Shown piece after piece: positions 60,874 to 64,000 of a stretch of DNA of 64,000 nucleotides. Each line of letters starts with the position of its first letter. The stretch's first letter is position 1. The translations under genes were made by a program, and so were the position numbers. Below the pieces are notes generated by a model. It was not told the origin of the DNA. It searched no databases and worked only from the letters and a program-made list of their open reading frames with translations. Where the stretch lies: the NCBI RefSeq assembly GCF_025643595.1, contig NZ_CP102826.1, positions 6,262,001 through 6,326,000 on the forward strand, written 5' to 3'. Origin of the DNA: Saccharopolyspora rosea. GTDB taxonomy: Bacteria > Actinomycetota > Actinomycetes > Mycobacteriales > Pseudonocardiaceae.

Positions 60874-61650
60874 TCACCCGAAGCGGCCGGAGATGTAGTC
60901 CTCGGTGGCCTTCTGCGTCGGGTTGGAGAAGATCTTGCCGGTCTCGTCGATCTCCACCAGCTGGCCGGGCTCGCCGACCGCGCGGAGGTTGAAGAACGCG
61001 GTCTGGTCGCTGACGCGGGCGGCCTGCTGCATGTTGTGGGTGACGATGACGATCGTGTAGTCCTGCTTCAGCCGGGAGATCAGGTCCTCGATCGCCAGGG
61101 TGGAGATCGGGTCCAGCGCCGAGCACGGCTCGTCCATCAGCAGCACGTCCGGGCGCACCGCGATGGCGCGCGCGATGCACAGGCGCTGCTGCTGACCGCC
61201 GGAGAGGCCACCGCCCGGCTTGTTCAGCCGGTCCTTGACCTCCTCCCACAGGTTGGCGCCGCGCAGCGCGCGCTCGGCGACCTCGTCGAGGTGCTTGCGG
61301 TTCTTCTCCCCGGCCAGCTTGAGCCCGGCCACCACGTTGTCCCGGATGGACATCGTGGGGAACGGGTTGGCCCGCTGGAACACCATGCCGATGGTCTTGC
61401 GGACCTGGACCGGGTCGACGGTGGACGCGTAGATGTCCTCGCCGTCGAGCAGCACCTTGCCGTCCACCCGGGCACCGGGGATGACCTCGTGCATCCGGTT
61501 CAGCGAGCGCAGCACGGTCGACTTGCCGCACCCGGACGGTCCGATGAACGCGGTGACGCTGCGGGCCGGGACCTGCAGGGTCACGTCCTGCACGGCGTGG
61601 AACTTGCCGTAGTGCAGGTTCAGGTCCTTGATGTCGAGACGCTTGGCCAT
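60874..61650 (-). CDS. pstB: Phosphate ABC transporter ATP-binding protein PstB
   Basis: A 258-residue ATPase of normal length. Walker [21 protein letters not shown]-loop region [12 protein letters not shown], signature [14 protein letters not shown], Walker [16 protein letters not shown] and the switch His in [12 protein letters not shown] are all present, as is the Pst-specific [12 protein letters not shown] start. It powers high-affinity phosphate import together with PstA and PstC. Last gene of the leftward pst operon, 16 bases after pstA. Confidence 0.97.
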   Translation of the reverse strand: MAKRLDIKDLNLHYGKFHAVQDVTLQVPARSVTAFIGPSGCGKSTVLRSLNRMHEVIPGARVDGKVLLDGEDIYASTVDPVQVRKTIGMVFQRANPFPTMSIRDNVVAGLKLAGEKNRKHLDEVAERALRGANLWEEVKDRLNKPGGGLSGGQQQRLCIARAIAVRPDVLLMDEPCSALDPISTLAIEDLISRLKQDYTIVIVTHNMQQAARVSDQTAFFNLRAVGEPGQLVEIDETGKIFSNPTQKATEDYISGRFG

Positions 61651-61666
61651 GAGTTCGGTACCGCCC

Positions 61667-62587
61667 CTATTTGGTCTTGACCGCGAACACCTTGGACAAC
61701 AGGGTCGCCAAGAGGTTGATGAGCATGATGACGATGACGAGCGTCAGCGCGGCGCCCCACATCCGGTAGTCACCGGCGATGGTGCCGGTGCTGCGCTCGG
61801 TGTAGATGGTCAGCGGCAGCGACGCCATCTCGCCGTTGAACAGGTCGAAGTTGATCGACCGGCTGTAGCCGACCAGGATCAGCAGCGGCGCGGTCTCGCC
61901 CAGCACCCGGGCCAGGCCGAGCATCACGCCGGTGAGGATGCCGGACAGCGCGGTCGGCAGCACGATCCGCAGGATCGTCTTCCACTTCGGCACGCCGAGC
62001 GCGTAGGACGCCTCGCGCAGCTCGTGCGGGACGATGAGCAGCATCGTCTCGGTGACCCGCACGACCATCGGCAGCATCAGCAGCACCAGCGACAACGCCA
62101 CGGCGAAACCGCTGCGGTGGAAGCCGAAAGTGGTGATCCACAGCGCGTAGATGAACAGACCGGCCACGATCGACGGCAGACCGCTGAGGATGTCCACCAT
62201 GAACGTGGCGACCCTGGCGAACCGCGACTGCGTCTGGCGCCCGTACTCGATGAGGTAGACGCCGACCAGCACGCCCAGCGGCACCGAGATCACCGTGCAC
62301 ACCAGGCCCTCCAGCAGGGTCCCGACGAGCGCGTGGTAGATGCCGCCGCCGAAGTCCTTGGGCAGCAGGCCGTTGAACGAGTGCGTCCACCAGGTGGCGC
62401 TGAGCACCGGCTGGAGGCCGCGCTCCAGCAGTGTGAACAGCACCCACAGCAGCGGGACGACCGCGATCACGAACGCCCCGACGAACAGCGTCGTGGCCAG
62501 GTTGTTCTTGAGCTTGCGGGCGAAACCGATGCTCTGGAACGCCGGTGGCGTGGCGAGCTGTTCTACGTCAGCGGCGTCGGTCCTCAT
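61667..62587 (-). CDS. pstA: Phosphate ABC transporter permease PstA
   Basis: A 306-residue inner-membrane protein with six transmembrane helices. The permease EAA loop reads [20 protein letters not shown], which couples to PstB. Other family blocks are [12 protein letters not shown] and [13 protein letters not shown] overlaps the pstC stop by ATGA, so the two permeases are translationally coupled and form the heterodimeric channel. Confidence 0.96.
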   Translation of the reverse strand: MRTDAADVEQLATPPAFQSIGFARKLKNNLATTLFVGAFVIAVVPLLWVLFTLLERGLQPVLSATWWTHSFNGLLPKDFGGGIYHALVGTLLEGLVCTVISVPLGVLVGVYLIEYGRQTQSRFARVATFMVDILSGLPSIVAGLFIYALWITTFGFHRSGFAVALSLVLLMLPMVVRVTETMLLIVPHELREASYALGVPKWKTILRIVLPTALSGILTGVMLGLARVLGETAPLLILVGYSRSINFDLFNGEMASLPLTIYTERSTGTIAGDYRMWGAALTLVIVIMLINLLATLLSKVFAVKTK

Positions 62588-63654
62588 GACTTCCCCTTAC
62601 CGCTGGAGCTCTCGATCCAACGGGCGATCGCGTTGACGGCGAAGGTGATGACGAACAGCACCAGCCCGGCCGAGATGTACGCGCCGACCTGCAACTGGTT
62701 GTTGAACTCGGCGGAGCCGAGCGCGATCTTCGAGGCGAACGTGGCGCCGGCGTCGAAGATGCTGTAGTTCGGCCGGGACGGGGCGGCGCTGAGGATGATC
62801 GTCAGCGCCATGGTCTCGCCGAGCGCCCGGCCCAGCCCCAGCATCGAGCCGCCGATGAAACCGTTGCGGCCGAACGGCCAGACCGTCGTGCGCACGACCT
62901 CCCAGCGGGTCGCGCCGAGCGCGAGCGCGCCCTCGATGTGCGTGTTGGGGGTGCGCTGGAAGACCTCGCGGCTGACGCCGGTGATCGTCGGGATGATCAT
63001 CACCGCGAGCACGATCCCGGCGGTGAACACGTCGGTACCGGTGCCCACCGGCTTGACGTTGCCCTCGGCGAACAGCGGGATCCAGCCGAGGTTCTCGTTC
63101 AGCCAGATGGCGATCGGGCGCAGCACCGGCCCGAGCACGAGGAATCCCCACAGGCCGTAGACGACCGAGGGCACCGCGGCCAGCAGGTCGACGACGTAGG
63201 CGAACGGCCGGGCCAGGCTGCGCGGTGCGTACTGGGTGAGGAACAGGGCGATGCCGCAGGACAGCGGCATCGCGATGACCAGCGCGACCACCGAGCTGGA
63301 CACCGTGATCCAGGCGAGGTCCAGGATGCCGAAGCTGAGGTGGCTCGGGTCACTGGTGTTCCAGGCCCCGCTGAACAGGAAGTTCACCTGGTCGGTGCGG
63401 AGCGCGGGGATGGCCCGCAGCAGCAGGAAGATGCCGATCGCCGCGATCACGGCGACCACGAACGCGCCGGAACCGGTGGCGAGCGAGGCGAAGACCCGGT
63501 CGCCGGCGCGAACCACCGATTTGCCCCCAGCGGGGCGGTCGGGAGCGGAAATGGGAGCCTCCGGTCCGGAACTGGGCGCCGAAGCGCCCCGCGGGGCGCC
63601 GGTGGTCTCCGGCGCGCCCCCGGGGCGCAGATCGGCTCTCGTCGAGTCGGTCAC
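62584..63654 (-). CDS. pstC: Phosphate ABC transporter permease PstC
   Basis: A 356-residue permease. The N-terminal 50 residues are polar and Pro/Ala/Gly-rich, longer than in enterobacterial PstC but usual in actinobacteria; six transmembrane helices follow. Family blocks: LLAAVPSVVYGLWGF, the EAA loop around EGALALGATRWEVVRTTVWP, and SMLGLGRALGETMALTIIL. Partner of PstA. The gap to pstS is 58 bases. Confidence 0.96.
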   Translation of the reverse strand: MTDSTRADLRPGGAPETTGAPRGASAPSSGPEAPISAPDRPAGGKSVVRAGDRVFASLATGSGAFVVAVIAAIGIFLLLRAIPALRTDQVNFLFSGAWNTSDPSHLSFGILDLAWITVSSSVVALVIAMPLSCGIALFLTQYAPRSLARPFAYVVDLLAAVPSVVYGLWGFLVLGPVLRPIAIWLNENLGWIPLFAEGNVKPVGTGTDVFTAGIVLAVMIIPTITGVSREVFQRTPNTHIEGALALGATRWEVVRTTVWPFGRNGFIGGSMLGLGRALGETMALTIILSAAPSRPNYSIFDAGATFASKIALGSAEFNNQLQVGAYISAGLVLFVITFAVNAIARWIESSSGKGKS

Positions 63655-63712
63655 TGCTGTTTGCAGCCTCTCACTTCGTTGCTTCGGCCGTTGTCCGCCT
63701 CTGCCGCGCCGC

Positions 63713-64000
63713 TCACGAAATGGCGTTGACGGCGCCGAGCACCTTGTCCTTGAACGCGGGCGGCAGCGGCGCGTAGCCGGCCTGCTCCATCTCCTTCGGG
63801 TCGGCGTTGGCCGCGATCGTCAGCGCCGCCTTGACGGACTTGGCGGTGTCGGGGTCGTAGCCCTTGGAGCAGACGATCTCGTAGGTGGTCAGCAGGATCG
63901 GGTAAGCGCCGGGAGCCTTGGTCCCGAAGATCGAGTCGAGGTTGACCTGGAGGTCGTTGCCCTGCCCCTTCATCTGGGCGTCGTTGACGGCCTTGCCGAC
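63713..64000 (-). CDS. pstS: Phosphate-binding protein PstS (C-terminal part, cut by window end)
   Basis: Only the last 95 codons are in the window; the gene continues beyond 64000. The visible part has PILLTTYEIVCSKGYDP, the closing segment of PstS, followed by ADPKEMEQAGYAPLPPAF. PstS is the extracytoplasmic phosphate-binding lipoprotein that feeds PstC/PstA. First gene of the operon; its promoter, where PHO boxes would be expected, lies outside the window. Confidence 0.9.
   Translation of the reverse strand, partial: VGKAVNDAQMKGQGNDLQVNLDSIFGTKAPGAYPILLTTYEIVCSKGYDPDTAKSVKAALTIAANADPKEMEQAGYAPLPPAFKDKVLGAVNAIS

Overview
The window is GC-rich actinobacterial chromosome, most likely from the order Pseudonocardiales (inference). 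The grounds are strong G/C at third codon positions, frequent GTG starts, ATGA/GTGA overlaps, TANNNT boxes just upstream of leaderless starts, and a type VII secretion (ESX) locus of actinobacterial type.

Left edge (1-2052): two small exported proteins, then a frameshifted gene and a tiny membrane-peptide gene that end beside a tRNA-Lys(TTT). This looks like the worn remnant of an integrated element next to its tRNA target.

Core (2170-52758): a very large ESX locus. One leftward series starts with eccD and eccB, then two WXG100-size proteins, another ESX substrate-type protein, a Gln-rich presumed substrate, a YbaB/EbfC-like protein and an EspC-like protein. It continues with one uninterrupted 24.9-kb gene for an 8315-residue protein, an SseB-like protein, and three accessory proteins, and ends at a strong hairpin at 5361-5400. 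Rightward genes encode the EccC motor ATPase, a beta-helix/tandem-AAA+ EccA-like protein and a mycosin. Two kinase/regulator pairs flank the locus. Each pair is convergent, and several members look degenerate. No EccE, EspG or PE/PPE gene is visible.

The giant protein resembles a T7SS-exported polymorphic toxin. It has an ESX-type N-terminal domain, Pro-rich linkers, many helical repeats, an embedded snapalysin-like zinc protease motif and a long beta-rich centre. Its C-terminal quarter carries ADP-ribosyltransferase-like, DxD-glycosyltransferase-like, clan-CD cysteine protease-like and papain-like signatures. A glycosyltransferase followed by an HG...C protease is the order seen in large clostridial toxins. 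These domain calls come from motifs read by eye and need profile or structure searches.

Right flank (53105-64000): housekeeping genes. They are dusB, a lipoprotein, a GGEEF diguanylate cyclase, a long LytR-CpsA-Psr wall ligase, phoU with PHO boxes and a leaderless promoter, an XRE regulator, and the leftward pst phosphate-uptake genes (pstC-A-B complete, pstS cut by the window end).

Scattered through the intergenic gaps from 33.8 kb to 59.8 kb is a family of palindromic elements with GAACTCGTTTTGG-type inverted ends, in full-length, internally deleted and end-only forms.
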